Shown here in pieces: positions 26,991 through 36,192 of a stretch of 64,000 nucleotides of DNA. The position numbers and the translations under genes are program-made. Every line of letters begins with the position of its first letter. The stretch's first letter is position 1. The stretch covers positions 105,337-169,336 of the forward strand of contig JAKDUK010000002.1 in NCBI GenBank assembly GCA_030457765.1. Reading direction: 5' to 3'. The notes under the pieces were generated by a model that was given only the letters and a program-made list of their open reading frames with translations, had not been told where the DNA came from and searched no databases. This DNA is from Marinobacter sp. GTDB taxonomy: Bacteria; Pseudomonadota; Gammaproteobacteria; Pseudomonadales; Oleiphilaceae.

Positions 26991-28232
26991 ATGTTCAGAC
27001 CCTTATCGTTTTCTATCGGCTTGCGGTATACCGCAGCCAAAAGACGCAACCATTTTATTTCGTTTATTTCTCTCACCTCCATGATCGGGCTGATGCTCGG
27101 CGTGGCCGTGCTCATCGTAGTGTTGTCTGTAATGAACGGTTTTGACCGTGAGCTAAAGCAGAGAATCCTGGGCATGGTGCCCCATGCCATTATTCAAGGC
27201 AGTGGGCCACTGGATGATTGGGAAGCTGTGGATGCCCAAATACAGGAGCATCCAAGGGTGCTGGCAGCCGCTCCGTTTATCAAAGGTCAGGGCATGGTGA
27301 CTGGCGGCGGCGATGTGCGAGGCGTGATGCTCAATGGCATTCTTCCAGAGGAAGAGCGTTCGGTTTCGATCATTGAAAATCACATGATTGAAGGCAAGCT
27401 GGATGATCTGGTCTCAGGAGAGTTTGGCATAATCGTGGGTCGTACCATGGCGTCGAGCTTGCGTTTACAGCTAGGAGATAAGGTAACCGTGGTGCTGCCC
27501 GAAGCCTCGGTAACCCCTGCCGGAGTGTTGCCACGTCTCAAGCGCTTTACTGTAAAAGGCATTTTCAGCGTCGGTGCCGAGCTGGATGGCAACTACACGC
27601 TTATTCACATGGATGACGCCTCTAAACTCATGCGTACAGGTGGTAAGGCCGAGGGTGTACGCTTGCTTGTTGATGATTTGTTTGCCGCTCCCAAGGTTGC
27701 CGAGCAAGCGGCAAAAGGGCTGTCTGGCCGTTACTATATTTCGGACTGGACCCGTACCCACGGCAATCTTTTTCAAGCCATCCGCATGGAAAAAACCATG
27801 ATTGGTTTGCTACTGATGTTTATTGTGGCAGTCGCCGCTTTCAACATTGTGTCTACGCTGGTGATGGTGGTAACCGATAAAACGGCAGACATCGCCATTT
27901 TACGCACCATGGGCGCCACGCCAGGGCGTATTATGAGAATTTTCATTGTTCAAGGTGCTGTTATCGGGGTTTTTGGAACCCTGGTTGGCACAACTTTAGG
28001 GGTCGTGGGTGCGCTCAATATCAGTGCGTTTATATCCTGGCTCGAAGCTATGCTTGGGCATAAGTTTTTGAGTGCCGATGTGTATTTTATCAGCTATCTA
28101 CCTTCTCAGTTGCAGTGGCAGGACGTAGCGGTTATCAGCGGAGCTGGCCTGGCAATGAGCCTGCTGGCCACCATTTACCCGGCGTGGAGAGCGTCTCGAG
28201 TGGATCCTGCGGAGGCTCTTCGTTATGAATGA
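26991..28232 (+). CDS. lolC: Lipoprotein-releasing ABC transporter permease (LolC/LolE family)
   Basis: 413-aa FtsX/MacB-type permease that extracts lipoproteins from the inner membrane and passes them to LolA. Four membrane segments are seen (about 25-50, 270-295, 317-345 and 375-400), with a large periplasmic domain between the first two. The hook-like loop PEASVTPAGVLPRLKRF resembles the LolA-binding hook of LolC, and the end (SLLATIYPAWRASRVDPAEALRYE) is typical. lolD follows with an 8-bp overlap. No second permease gene (lolE) is present beside it, so it could be the single permease of a LolDF-type system; this needs the rest of the genome. Confidence 0.85.
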   Translation: MFRPLSFSIGLRYTAAKRRNHFISFISLTSMIGLMLGVAVLIVVLSVMNGFDRELKQRILGMVPHAIIQGSGPLDDWEAVDAQIQEHPRVLAAAPFIKGQGMVTGGGDVRGVMLNGILPEEERSVSIIENHMIEGKLDDLVSGEFGIIVGRTMASSLRLQLGDKVTVVLPEASVTPAGVLPRLKRFTVKGIFSVGAELDGNYTLIHMDDASKLMRTGGKAEGVRLLVDDLFAAPKVAEQAAKGLSGRYYISDWTRTHGNLFQAIRMEKTMIGLLLMFIVAVAAFNIVSTLVMVVTDKTADIAILRTMGATPGRIMRIFIVQGAVIGVFGTLVGTTLGVVGALNISAFISWLEAMLGHKFLSADVYFISYLPSQLQWQDVAVISGAGLAMSLLATIYPAWRASRVDPAEALRYE

Positions 28233-28935
28233 GGAAAATACTGCCATGAAGGATGTACCTCTGGTGATCGACTGTCGTCAGGTTACCCGAACCTATACCC
28301 AAGGGCCGGAAAAGCTGACTATATTCTCTGACATTTCGCTGGAAGTGACAGCGGGTGAGACCGTGGCCATTGTGGGTAGCAGTGGTGCGGGTAAAACAAC
28401 ACTGCTAAACCTTCTTGGCGGGCTGGACAAACCATCAACCGGGCAAATTTCGATATGTGGCAAGGATATCCACCGTTTATCGGAAGCGGGTCGTGCGCAC
28501 TTTCGCAATCGTCATTTGGGCTTTGTTTACCAGTTTCATCATCTATTGCCCGAATTTACCGCGCTTGAGAATGTCATGATGCCTTGTGCCCTGGGTGGTA
28601 TAAAGATTCCTGAGGCACAGCAGCGGGCGCAGGCAATATTGCAGCGGGTAGGGCTTGGTGAGCGCTTGGCTCACAAACCCGGTGAACTGTCTGGTGGTGA
28701 GCGCCAGCGCGTTGCGATAGCCCGGGCACTGGTTAACGAGCCTGATTGCGTGTTGATGGATGAACCCACCGGCAATCTGGATGAGCATACAGGCGAAGGT
28801 GTTAGGGCGCTTATTGAGTCTTTGCGGGATCAGCTGGGCATCGCGTTTGTCATGGTTACCCATGATATGAAAATGGCGAGAAGTCTTGGCAGGGTTTTGC
28901 GGTTAGAGCAAGGCAGGCTGGTTCAAGAAGCCTGA
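28225..28935 (+). CDS. lolD: Lipoprotein-releasing system ATP-binding protein LolD
   Basis: 236-aa ABC ATPase that powers lipoprotein release. Walker A GSSGAGKTTLLNLLGGLD (about residue 50), Q-loop region FVYQFHHLLPEFTALENVMMP, signature LSGGERQRVAIARALV, Walker B CVLMDEPTGNLD and switch His in MVTHD. Two starts are possible: ATG 28225 (preceded by GGAGG, overlapping the lolC stop) or ATG 28246 (preceded by GAGGA); the second is closer to the E. coli N-terminus. The 3' end overlaps the convergent DUF2062 gene by 13 bp. Confidence 0.93.
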   Translation: MNEENTAMKDVPLVIDCRQVTRTYTQGPEKLTIFSDISLEVTAGETVAIVGSSGAGKTTLLNLLGGLDKPSTGQISICGKDIHRLSEAGRAHFRNRHLGFVYQFHHLLPEFTALENVMMPCALGGIKIPEAQQRAQAILQRVGLGERLAHKPGELSGGERQRVAIARALVNEPDCVLMDEPTGNLDEHTGEGVRALIESLRDQLGIAFVMVTHDMKMARSLGRVLRLEQGRLVQEA

Positions 28936-29468
28936 TCGCGGGAACGCCGAAGCTCCCTGCGGGCTCGGCTACGAGCTTGCCATTCTGTGCGAATCTTCCG
29001 GCGCCACAAAAACTGAATGCCTAAATATGCCAGACAGGCGCAGAGAGTGGCAACTATAAGTGAGCCGAGATAAAGCGGGATGCCGATATCCAGAAGGCGC
29101 TCGCTTATCCAGGGTATTGATAGCTGAAAATCGAAGTCTAAAACCGGTCGGTTCAGTGCCCAGGCACCTATCTTATAATTGAAATAAAACATGGGCGGCA
29201 TAGTAACCGGGTTGCTGATCCATACCAGTACGACCGACAGCGGCAGGTTGGCGTTAAACCAGATAGCAAAGAACGCAGCGGCAATCATTTGGAAAGGCAT
29301 AGGAATAAAACAGAAAAACACTCCAATAAGGAATGCTCGCGCAACACTGTGACGGTTGATGTGCCACAGGTTTGGTTCATTTAAGATATCGCCAAGAAAC
29401 CGAAGCGACTGCATCGCTTGTACCTTCTCAGGTGATGGCAGATAACGTTTCATGAACTTCTTTGGCAT
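28923..29468 (-). CDS. DUF2062 domain membrane protein
   Basis: 181 aa. Typical DUF2062 features are RHSVARAFLIGVFFCFIPMPFQMIAAAFFAIWFNANLPLSVVLVWISNPVTMPPMFYFNYKIG, forming two to three membrane segments (about 45-65 and 70-95), with another segment at about 135-158 (LYLGSLIVATLCACLAYLGIQFLW). The C-terminus is basic and Arg-rich (RRKIRTEWQARSRARRELRRSRDQ), facing the cytoplasm. Proteins of this domain are widespread in proteobacteria but their role is not established. It is convergent with lolD (13-bp overlap) and divergent from comEC across about 80 bp. Confidence 0.88.
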   Translation of the reverse strand: MPKKFMKRYLPSPEKVQAMQSLRFLGDILNEPNLWHINRHSVARAFLIGVFFCFIPMPFQMIAAAFFAIWFNANLPLSVVLVWISNPVTMPPMFYFNYKIGAWALNRPVLDFDFQLSIPWISERLLDIGIPLYLGSLIVATLCACLAYLGIQFLWRRKIRTEWQARSRARRELRRSRDQAS

Positions 29469-29549
29469 TAGGAAGCTCTACCTTAAAGTAGACTAAAACT
29501 CCGGCGCCAAGGATGTCGCCGACGGATAAAATCATCGGGAGGACAAGGA

Positions 29550-32018
29550 TTGTCCGGAAGCTTTTTCAATGGCCTCAGCCTCTCTGGCTGGCGCGGCCCG
29601 TTAGCACTTTCTACAGTACTTTTTTCCATACTGGGTATCTTCGCATTTAGCTGCGGCGTCATCTTACTTTATAGGCTGGCGGTGTTGCCAGCTTCAGTGT
29701 GGCTGACGTTGGCCAGTCTGCCAGCGTTATTGTGGTTTTTGCCGATACGCCGGCGCCTCCCTGTACCTGTCTGGTCTATTACGATTGGCTTGGCATTCGG
29801 TATGGTCTGGGCGGGCCTGTGGGCACACGAGCGGCTGGAACAGCGGCTCCCTGCTGGCCTTGAAGGCAACAAGGTTCAGGTTTCCGGATACGTTTGCGAT
29901 CTCCCGGTGCTCGGCAGTTTCAGCAGCATACGTTTCAGTTTTTGTGTTACCCGCTGGCAGGTAAATTCCCTTACCCCGGAGGCCGGCCGCTCCTGGCCGA
30001 AAAAGCTACGTCTGGCTTGGTATGGTCAGCCTGACGGTGTCCTTCCAGGTCACCGGCTAAAACTCGAAGTGGTGCTTAAACGACCTCATGGCACGCTGAA
30101 TGCGGCGGGGTTCCGTTACGAGGATTGGTTGTTTCGAAAGGGCTATCGCGCAACCGGCAGTGTGCGCAGTGCACTTCCGGATTTAGCTGTGTTTTGTGGG
30201 TTAGCGTGCCAATACCATCGTATTCACGCTCGGTTGGCGCAGTGGGTAGACGAGCAGTTTGCCGATGCACGCCACCATCCTCTGATTGCCTCGCTGCTGA
30301 TTGGCAATCGTGGGCATCTAACGTCTGCGCATTGGGACGTTTTAAAAGCAACAGGAACCATCCATCTGGTGGCTATTTCCGGCCTTCATTTAGGTCTGGT
30401 GGCTCTTGGGGCGGGGTTTATTGCGCGCCGGCTTATGCTGGCCGTGCCTTTGTACCGCATGAGTGAGCACTCTATTCGCTTGTCGGTGTTTATTGTGGTG
30501 CTTGTGTGCTGTTTGTTCTACGCACTGGCGGCTGGCTTTACTGTGCCTACCCGAAGGGCCTTGATTATGGTTGCTGTGGGTAGCTGGGTGCTGCTGAAAG
30601 CTCGGCAGGTGCCTGCCTGGCATTCACTTGCGGTGGCCCTTGGGTTGGTGCTTTTACTGGATCCTTTCGCGCCTTTGGATCAAGGGTTTTGGCTGTCCTT
30701 TGGCGCGGTCTGTGTGTTGATTTGTGTGTTTGCTGGTCGCCTGGGTGGAACCGGTTGGCTAACTGGCCTTTTTCTCGCCCAGGGCGTGGTATTTGCAGGC
30801 CTTTGGCCGATTCTTGAACTGGTAGGCCAGGGGCAGCCAGTCGCCGGCTTGCTTGCCAATATTTTTGCCATTCCCTGGGTTTCTCTGGTTGTGATGCCAG
30901 CACTTATTATGAGTGGGCTTTTGTTGGCTTTGTTTCCGGAGTTATCAGGCCTGGTTGTCCCAGTACTTGATGTGGTCCTGGGATGGTTTTGGAGCTTTCT
31001 TGGGTGGGTTGCCGGCATGAGTTGGCCTGATCTTGATGGAACCCCGGCAGAACTGACCGTGCTTGCTCTATTGGTGGTACTGATTGTCACGGTTCCTGTT
31101 CGCGGTTTTCGCGTGGCGGGAAGTGTGATTGTGATGGCTTGGGCTGTGGCTGCCGGCTTGCCTGGCGAGGCTGAAAACCCTCAAATAGTTAAGCCGGAAG
31201 TTAGGGTGTGGGATGTTGGTCAAGGGCTTTCAGCGTTGTTGCGGGCAGGGGATAAGGTTTTGCTCTACGACACCGGGCCTGAGGTGAAAGGCGTATTTTC
31301 CTCCGCAGAGTCAGTACTGTTACCCAATTTGCAGGCACTGGGCATTAACCGTATCGACACCTTGGTGGTCAGCCATGCTGATAGTGATCACTCTGGCGGG
31401 CTAGATCTGCTTCTGAAAGAGTTTGATGTTGGTCGAATTGTAACAGGCGAACCTGAAGCCATTCGTCAAAAACTGGAGCCCGGCAGCAAGGTGAGTATTC
31501 AAAATTGTGCAGGTGAGGAGGTGCTGGCAGGCGCGCTGTTTTTGTCCTTCTGGCAGGCCAAAGGTGATTTTGAAGGCAATGATGCATCCTGCGTGCTCAC
31601 CGCTTGGCAGGCAGGAGCAGGTGTGGAATGGATTTTTCCCGGTGACATAAGTGCCAGTATTGAGCCTCTCTATTTGCGGAATTCGCAGGGCAGGGCGCGA
31701 AGCAATAGGCTTCGTGAGCGTGTGGTTGTTGCGCCCCATCATGGTAGTAAAACGTCTTCTTCTGAAGCCTGGGTTAACGGACTTAATCCGGAATGGGTGA
31801 TCTATACCGCCGGATACCGGCACAGGTATGGCCATCCTCACAAAAATGTAACAGCGCGATACCGGGGCGTTGGCGCTGAATCACTGAATACGGCGTGTTC
31901 CGGGGGGCTGGTTATGAAGGTGGCTGACGGCACCCTGAAAATCAGAGAAACCCGCCTTAACGCACCCTTCTGGATCAGCGGCCCAGGTTTGGCCCGAGAG
32001 CAGTGTAAAATACCATGA
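29550..32018 (+). CDS. comEC: DNA internalization competence protein ComEC/Rec2
   Basis: 822-aa inner-membrane channel for single-stranded DNA uptake. An N-terminal OB-like periplasmic region (about 80-220) is followed by the multi-spanning competence domain (GTIHLVAISGLHLGLVALGAGF through about residue 530), then a metallo-beta-lactamase domain with VVSHADSDHSGGLDLLL, PHHGSKTSSSEAW and YTAGYRHRYGHPH, the likely nuclease that degrades the second strand. The start is TTG at 29550 with GGGAGGA seven bases upstream. Its place before exbB-exbD-msbA-lpxK matches Pseudomonas. Natural competence is not proven by this gene alone. Confidence 0.92.
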   Translation: MSGSFFNGLSLSGWRGPLALSTVLFSILGIFAFSCGVILLYRLAVLPASVWLTLASLPALLWFLPIRRRLPVPVWSITIGLAFGMVWAGLWAHERLEQRLPAGLEGNKVQVSGYVCDLPVLGSFSSIRFSFCVTRWQVNSLTPEAGRSWPKKLRLAWYGQPDGVLPGHRLKLEVVLKRPHGTLNAAGFRYEDWLFRKGYRATGSVRSALPDLAVFCGLACQYHRIHARLAQWVDEQFADARHHPLIASLLIGNRGHLTSAHWDVLKATGTIHLVAISGLHLGLVALGAGFIARRLMLAVPLYRMSEHSIRLSVFIVVLVCCLFYALAAGFTVPTRRALIMVAVGSWVLLKARQVPAWHSLAVALGLVLLLDPFAPLDQGFWLSFGAVCVLICVFAGRLGGTGWLTGLFLAQGVVFAGLWPILELVGQGQPVAGLLANIFAIPWVSLVVMPALIMSGLLLALFPELSGLVVPVLDVVLGWFWSFLGWVAGMSWPDLDGTPAELTVLALLVVLIVTVPVRGFRVAGSVIVMAWAVAAGLPGEAENPQIVKPEVRVWDVGQGLSALLRAGDKVLLYDTGPEVKGVFSSAESVLLPNLQALGINRIDTLVVSHADSDHSGGLDLLLKEFDVGRIVTGEPEAIRQKLEPGSKVSIQNCAGEEVLAGALFLSFWQAKGDFEGNDASCVLTAWQAGAGVEWIFPGDISASIEPLYLRNSQGRARSNRLRERVVVAPHHGSKTSSSEAWVNGLNPEWVIYTAGYRHRYGHPHKNVTARYRGVGAESLNTACSGGLVMKVADGTLKIRETRLNAPFWISGPGLAREQCKIP

Positions 32019-32090
32019 CATTGCGGGTGTGGCCTCAACCTGCAGCTATGCTAAAGTAGCGCGGCTTGTAAACAATCAGGGAGATCAAGC

Positions 32091-32717
32091 GTGTTCGAGT
32101 TGTTGAAAGCCGGTGGCATTTTGATGGTGCCAATTGTTGCCTGTTCCATCCTGGCGCTTGCAATCATTTTGGAGCGTTTTTGGACCCTTCGCGCGTCTCG
32201 CGTGTCGCCACCTCAAACCTTGAATGAGCTTTGGCGCTGGATAAAGAAAAAGGAGCTTAATGCTCGTAAGCTGAAAGCTTTGCAGAGCTCCTCACCAATG
32301 GGGCGTGTGCTTGCAGGCGGACTCATGAACGCCAAGCATGGCCGTGAAATTATGAAGGAGAGCATAGAGCATGAGGCCAGCCAGGCCATTCATGAGCTGG
32401 AGCGCTTTCTGAATCCACTGGGCACGGTTGCGACAATCACACCACTGCTTGGTCTTTTAGGCACGGTGATCGGCATGATCAAAGTGTTTGCTGAAATTCA
32501 ACTTGCGGGTGTGGGCGATGCAGGCAACCTTGCTGGTGGTATTTCCGAGGCGCTGATCACCACTGCTTCTGGCCTGAGTGTTGCCATTCCTGCTCTGATT
32601 TGTCATCGGTATTTTATCCGTCGGGTAGATGAGCTGGTCGTTGGCATGGAGCAAGAAGCCATCAAGCTGATCGAAGTTGTACACGGTGACCGCGAAATCG
32701 ACGTGGAAGGGGCCTGA
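32091..32717 (+). CDS. MotA/TolQ/ExbB-type proton channel protein
   Basis: 208 aa with three membrane segments (about 8-28, 118-140 and 160-182). The channel signature is seen in NPLGTVATITPLLGLLGTVIGMIKVFAEIQ and GGISEALITTASGLSVAIPALICHRYF. GTG start at 32091. It forms a pair with the ExbD-like gene 5 bp downstream and leads into msbA-lpxK. It is a paralogue of TolQ at 58718 rather than a duplicate. In Pseudomonas an ExbB/TolQ-type gene occupies the same position. Which energised transporter it serves is unknown: a TonB-dependent receptor is not adjacent. Confidence 0.9.
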   Translation: MFELLKAGGILMVPIVACSILALAIILERFWTLRASRVSPPQTLNELWRWIKKKELNARKLKALQSSSPMGRVLAGGLMNAKHGREIMKESIEHEASQAIHELERFLNPLGTVATITPLLGLLGTVIGMIKVFAEIQLAGVGDAGNLAGGISEALITTASGLSVAIPALICHRYFIRRVDELVVGMEQEAIKLIEVVHGDREIDVEGA

Positions 32718-32722
32718 ACGCC

Positions 32723-33148
32723 GTGAAGTTCACACGCCAGAGAAGCCAGGAAGTCGGTGTCGACCTGACGCCGCTGATTGATGTGGTTTTCTTGCTGTTG
32801 ATTTTCTTTATGGTCTCTACGACCTTTACACGGGAAAGTCATTTGCAGGTAGAATTGCCTGAGGCCAGTGGTGAGCCAGCGTCAGCGTCTGAAGTAAAGC
32901 AAATAGATGTTGTAATCAACGCTGAAGGCCAGTACATCCTTAACGACAAAGCTCTTGTGAATAATCGCCGTGAGACTCTTGAGCGGGGTGTAAGCGAGTT
33001 GGCTGAAGGTGATCGCAGCTTACCGTTTGTGATAACTGCAGACGCCCGCACCCCCCATGAATATGTAGTCAGAGCCATGGACGTTGCAGGCCGCCTGGGC
33101 TTTTCGGGGCTGAGTATTACCACAGAACGTGAGGCCGAAAACCAGTGA
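32723..33148 (+). CDS. ExbD/TolR-family biopolymer transport protein
   Basis: 141 aa. One N-terminal membrane helix (VDLTPLIDVVFLLLIFFMVSTTF, with the proton-path Asp in PLIDVVF, about residue 21), then a periplasmic domain ending GRLGFSGLSITTEREAENQ. GTG start. The stop overlaps the GTG start of msbA. It partners the ExbB-like protein just upstream, forming a proton-driven motor. It is distinct from TolR at 59442, which has its own motif set (YIDVMLVLLVIFMVTAPM). Confidence 0.9.
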   Translation: MKFTRQRSQEVGVDLTPLIDVVFLLLIFFMVSTTFTRESHLQVELPEASGEPASASEVKQIDVVINAEGQYILNDKALVNNRRETLERGVSELAEGDRSLPFVITADARTPHEYVVRAMDVAGRLGFSGLSITTEREAENQ

Positions 33149-34923
33149 GCCATGCAGCATCGCCTTTAAAGCCTAAGCAGGTTCAGCCCGGCGAGAGCTG
33201 GGCAACATACAAGCGCTTGCTGGCTTACGTAAAACCCTTTTGGTTGGCATTTTCGCTCGCGGTTCTGGGTAATATTATTTATGCGGCTGCCTCCACGGGC
33301 ATGGCCGCGGCCATGGAATATGTGATCGCCGCCATTGAAGATCCCACCCAACAAAACCGGATTCTCCTAACGGCTTTGATTGTAGGTATGTTCACGTTCC
33401 GTGGTCTCGGAACGTTTCTGAGTCAGTATTTCATCAGCTACGTAGGTCGGCAGGTTATCAATTCGCTCCGTAAGGATGTGTTCGATCGGTTGATGACGCT
33501 CCCGTCCCGCTATTTTGACGAAAACGCTGCCGGAAGATTGGTTTCCAAGCTCACTTTCAACGTAGAGCAGGTAGCCGAAGCCACCACGAATGCTGTAACG
33601 ATTACGCTCAGAGAAGGCCTTACAATTATTGGCCTGCTCGGCTTTATGCTTTACACAAACTGGAAGCTGACTCTGATTTTTCTCGCTGTTGGGCCTTTGA
33701 TTGGCGCGGTTGTCAGTTACGCGAGCAAGCGTTTTCGTAAAATCAGCCAACGTATTCAGGGCTCTATGGGCGACATAACCCACGTAGCTTCTGAGTCTAT
33801 TATTGGCTACCGGGTTGTACGGACGTTTGGTGGTGAAGAATACGAAAAGTCGCGTTTTCAAAGAGTTAACGACCGGAACTTAAAGCAAAGTCTTAAGATG
33901 GCATCTACTCAAGCTATCAGTGTTCCGGTGATTCAGACCCTGGTGGCAGTGGCCATTGCGGCACTTGTGTGGACCATGCTGGCCCCGGAGATACGAGGTG
34001 AGATGACCACCGGGCAGTTGGTTGCGTTTATTACCGCGGCCACAACAATGGCCAAACCCATTCGCCAAGTAACCTCGGTTCACGCCAAAATTCAGAAGGG
34101 CGTAGCCGCAGCTTACGATGTGTTCGAAACCATTGACGAACCCCCTGAGCAAGACCCTGGCACTTTTGCACCTGAGCGTGTTGAAGGGAACATTGAGTTT
34201 GATCAGGTATCTTTTCGCTACCGGGATCAGCTGGACAACGTACTGCAAGGTATCTCTGTGGATATTCCTGCAGGCCAGAGCGTGGCGTTGGTAGGCCGTT
34301 CCGGCAGCGGTAAGTCTACAATGGTGAGTTTGTTGCCCAGGTTTTACGAGCTTACGGGTGGCGATATCCGAATAGACGGCCACTCACTCAAAGACTTTTC
34401 TTTGAAAGCGCTGCGAGCTCAAATAGCACTGGTTACCCAAAACGTCGTGCTGTTTAACGACTCCATTGCGGCCAATATAGCCTACGGTGCGCTTCGGCAA
34501 TGCAGTCGGGAAGAAATACGTGAGGCGGCTGCGAAAGCTCATGCATTAGAGTTTATTGATCGTATGCCAGAAGGCCTGGATACGGTGATTGGTGATAACG
34601 GCGTGATGCTATCAGGTGGGCAGCGTCAGCGGTTGGCAATCGCCAGAGCATTGCTGAAAGATTCGCCTGTATTGATTCTGGATGAAGCAACGTCTGCACT
34701 GGACACCGAATCTGAGCGACACATTCAAGAAGCCCTGCAAACCGTGATCCAAGGCAGAACGACCCTGGTGATTGCGCATAGACTCTCTACGATCGAAAGC
34801 GCCGACAGGATTCTGGTTATGGACAATGGCCGCATTATTGAATCCGGGCGCCATGACGAGCTTCTTGCCATTAATGGCGCCTATGCCCAGCTACATCAAA
34901 TGCAGTTCAGTGAGCACTCATGA
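33145..34923 (+). CDS. msbA: Lipid A ABC exporter MsbA (ATP-binding/permease)
   Basis: 592-aa half-transporter that flips lipid A-core across the inner membrane. The N-terminal six-helix domain (about 20-320) is followed by a nucleotide-binding domain with Walker A GRSGSGKSTMVSLL (about 385), ABC signature LSGGQRQRLAIARALL, Walker B VLILDEATSALD and H-loop IAHRLSTIESADRI. GTG start at 33145 overlaps the ExbD stop. lpxK overlaps its end by 4 bp (ATGA). The msbA-lpxK pair is the conserved E. coli arrangement, which supports lipid A export rather than drug efflux. Confidence 0.94.
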   Translation: MSHAASPLKPKQVQPGESWATYKRLLAYVKPFWLAFSLAVLGNIIYAAASTGMAAAMEYVIAAIEDPTQQNRILLTALIVGMFTFRGLGTFLSQYFISYVGRQVINSLRKDVFDRLMTLPSRYFDENAAGRLVSKLTFNVEQVAEATTNAVTITLREGLTIIGLLGFMLYTNWKLTLIFLAVGPLIGAVVSYASKRFRKISQRIQGSMGDITHVASESIIGYRVVRTFGGEEYEKSRFQRVNDRNLKQSLKMASTQAISVPVIQTLVAVAIAALVWTMLAPEIRGEMTTGQLVAFITAATTMAKPIRQVTSVHAKIQKGVAAAYDVFETIDEPPEQDPGTFAPERVEGNIEFDQVSFRYRDQLDNVLQGISVDIPAGQSVALVGRSGSGKSTMVSLLPRFYELTGGDIRIDGHSLKDFSLKALRAQIALVTQNVVLFNDSIAANIAYGALRQCSREEIREAAAKAHALEFIDRMPEGLDTVIGDNGVMLSGGQRQRLAIARALLKDSPVLILDEATSALDTESERHIQEALQTVIQGRTTLVIAHRLSTIESADRILVMDNGRIIESGRHDELLAINGAYAQLHQMQFSEHS

Positions 34924-35957
34924 CATCCCTGGTAGATCGCCTGTGGTACGGTAAGAGCCGTCCTTTGCTTTTGTTAACGCCACTTTCCTGGCTATACCGC
35001 GCCGTTGCTGAATCGCGCCGGCGCAAAGCCACTGAAGCGCATGCCCAAAAGCTATCGGTACCGGTGGTTGTTGTGGGCAACATCACCGCTGGTGGCACTG
35101 GGAAATCCCCGTTAACAGCGGCGCTTGTGGATACCATGCAGTCAGCAGGCTGGCGTCCGGTTGTGCTCAGCCGGGGTTATGGTGGCAATTCTTCCGAGTA
35201 CCCGTTATTGGTGACCGAAGATACCTTGTCGTCCCTCGCCGGCGATGAGCCGGTTATGCTGGCTCAGGCTACGGGTGTGCCAGTAGTGGTTGATCCGGAC
35301 AGGCTCAGAGGTGCGGCCTATGCGCTTGATAATGCCTTGGGCGATGTTCTCATTAGCGATGACGGGCTTCAGCACTACCGATTACCTAGAGATATTGAGC
35401 TTTCGGTATTTGATGGCAGCCGCGGTATAGGTAACGGCGCGTTGATTCCTGTGGGGCCTCTTCGCGAACCAGTCGACCGACTAAACACGGTTGATTTTGT
35501 AATTGTGAACGGTGCAGCCGCTGCAGAGGACAATGGTCGAGTGCCAGCCAAGGCGCTATCCGGCATTGAGCATCCACACATATACGCCATGGATCTTCGC
35601 CCAACACGTCTGGTAAATCTTAAAACCGGTGAAACTCGATCACCCGAAAGCCTTCATGGCCAAAAAATTCGTTCAATAGCTGGCATAGGTAACCCAACGC
35701 GTTTTTTCGATACGCTCAAAGCGCTGGGTGCAAAGCAAATCGCTGTGCCTTTTCCGGATCATCATAGATTTCGCCCTGAAGACCTGGGCACCGAATCAGG
35801 TCATCTACTGGTGATGACTGCCAAAGATGCGGTTAAATGCCGTAGTTTTGCGCCAGATAATGCCTGGGTGCTGTATGTTGAAGCAAAAATGCCAGAAGCA
35901 TTTTCTAAGGCTGTTCTTGAAAAATTGCGGGTGAGCGCCGGGACGCCTACCTCTTAA
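34920..35957 (+). CDS. lpxK: Tetraacyldisaccharide 4'-kinase LpxK
   Basis: 345 aa. Phosphorylates the 4' position of tetraacyldisaccharide-1-phosphate to form lipid IVA. Walker A VVGNITAGGTGKSPLTAALVD (about residue 50), followed by VLSRGYGG and LISDDGLQHYRLPRDIELSVFDGSRGIGNG, the catalytic Asp-containing segment, and FFDTLKALGAKQIAVPFPDHHRF. The N-terminal hydrophobic segment (LLLLTPLSWLYRAVA) peripherally anchors it to the membrane. ATG overlaps the msbA stop (ATGA). Confidence 0.95.
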   Translation: MTSLVDRLWYGKSRPLLLLTPLSWLYRAVAESRRRKATEAHAQKLSVPVVVVGNITAGGTGKSPLTAALVDTMQSAGWRPVVLSRGYGGNSSEYPLLVTEDTLSSLAGDEPVMLAQATGVPVVVDPDRLRGAAYALDNALGDVLISDDGLQHYRLPRDIELSVFDGSRGIGNGALIPVGPLREPVDRLNTVDFVIVNGAAAAEDNGRVPAKALSGIEHPHIYAMDLRPTRLVNLKTGETRSPESLHGQKIRSIAGIGNPTRFFDTLKALGAKQIAVPFPDHHRFRPEDLGTESGHLLVMTAKDAVKCRSFAPDNAWVLYVEAKMPEAFSKAVLEKLRVSAGTPTS

Positions 35958-35976
35958 CCGTCAGTGAGACTGTATT

Positions 35977-36165
35977 ATGGATAAAAAACTCTTGGCCATG
36001 CTGGCTTGCCCTGTTTGTAAGGGCGATCTGAAACTGAACGAGGCAAAAACAGAACTGATCTGCTTTGTGGATGCCATGGCTTTTCCCATCCGTGAGGGCA
36101 TCCCGGTCATGCTGGCCACCGAGGCCCGCACACTCACTACCGACGAACGCCTTCACAAAAACTGA
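35977..36165 (+). CDS. Trm112-family protein (YcaR)
   Basis: 62 aa. [47 protein letters not shown] matches the YcaR/Trm112p-like family, with the CxxC zinc-binding pair at the N-terminus and a single later Cys. It sits 19 bp after lpxK and before kdsB, the normal place for ycaR in E. coli and Pseudomonas. In eukaryotes and archaea Trm112 activates methyltransferases; the bacterial role is unclear. Confidence 0.9.
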   Translation: MDKKLLAMLACPVCKGDLKLNEAKTELICFVDAMAFPIREGIPVMLATEARTLTTDERLHKN

Positions 36166-36192
36166 ATCAGTTCTTTGCAGGATCGAAACCCT

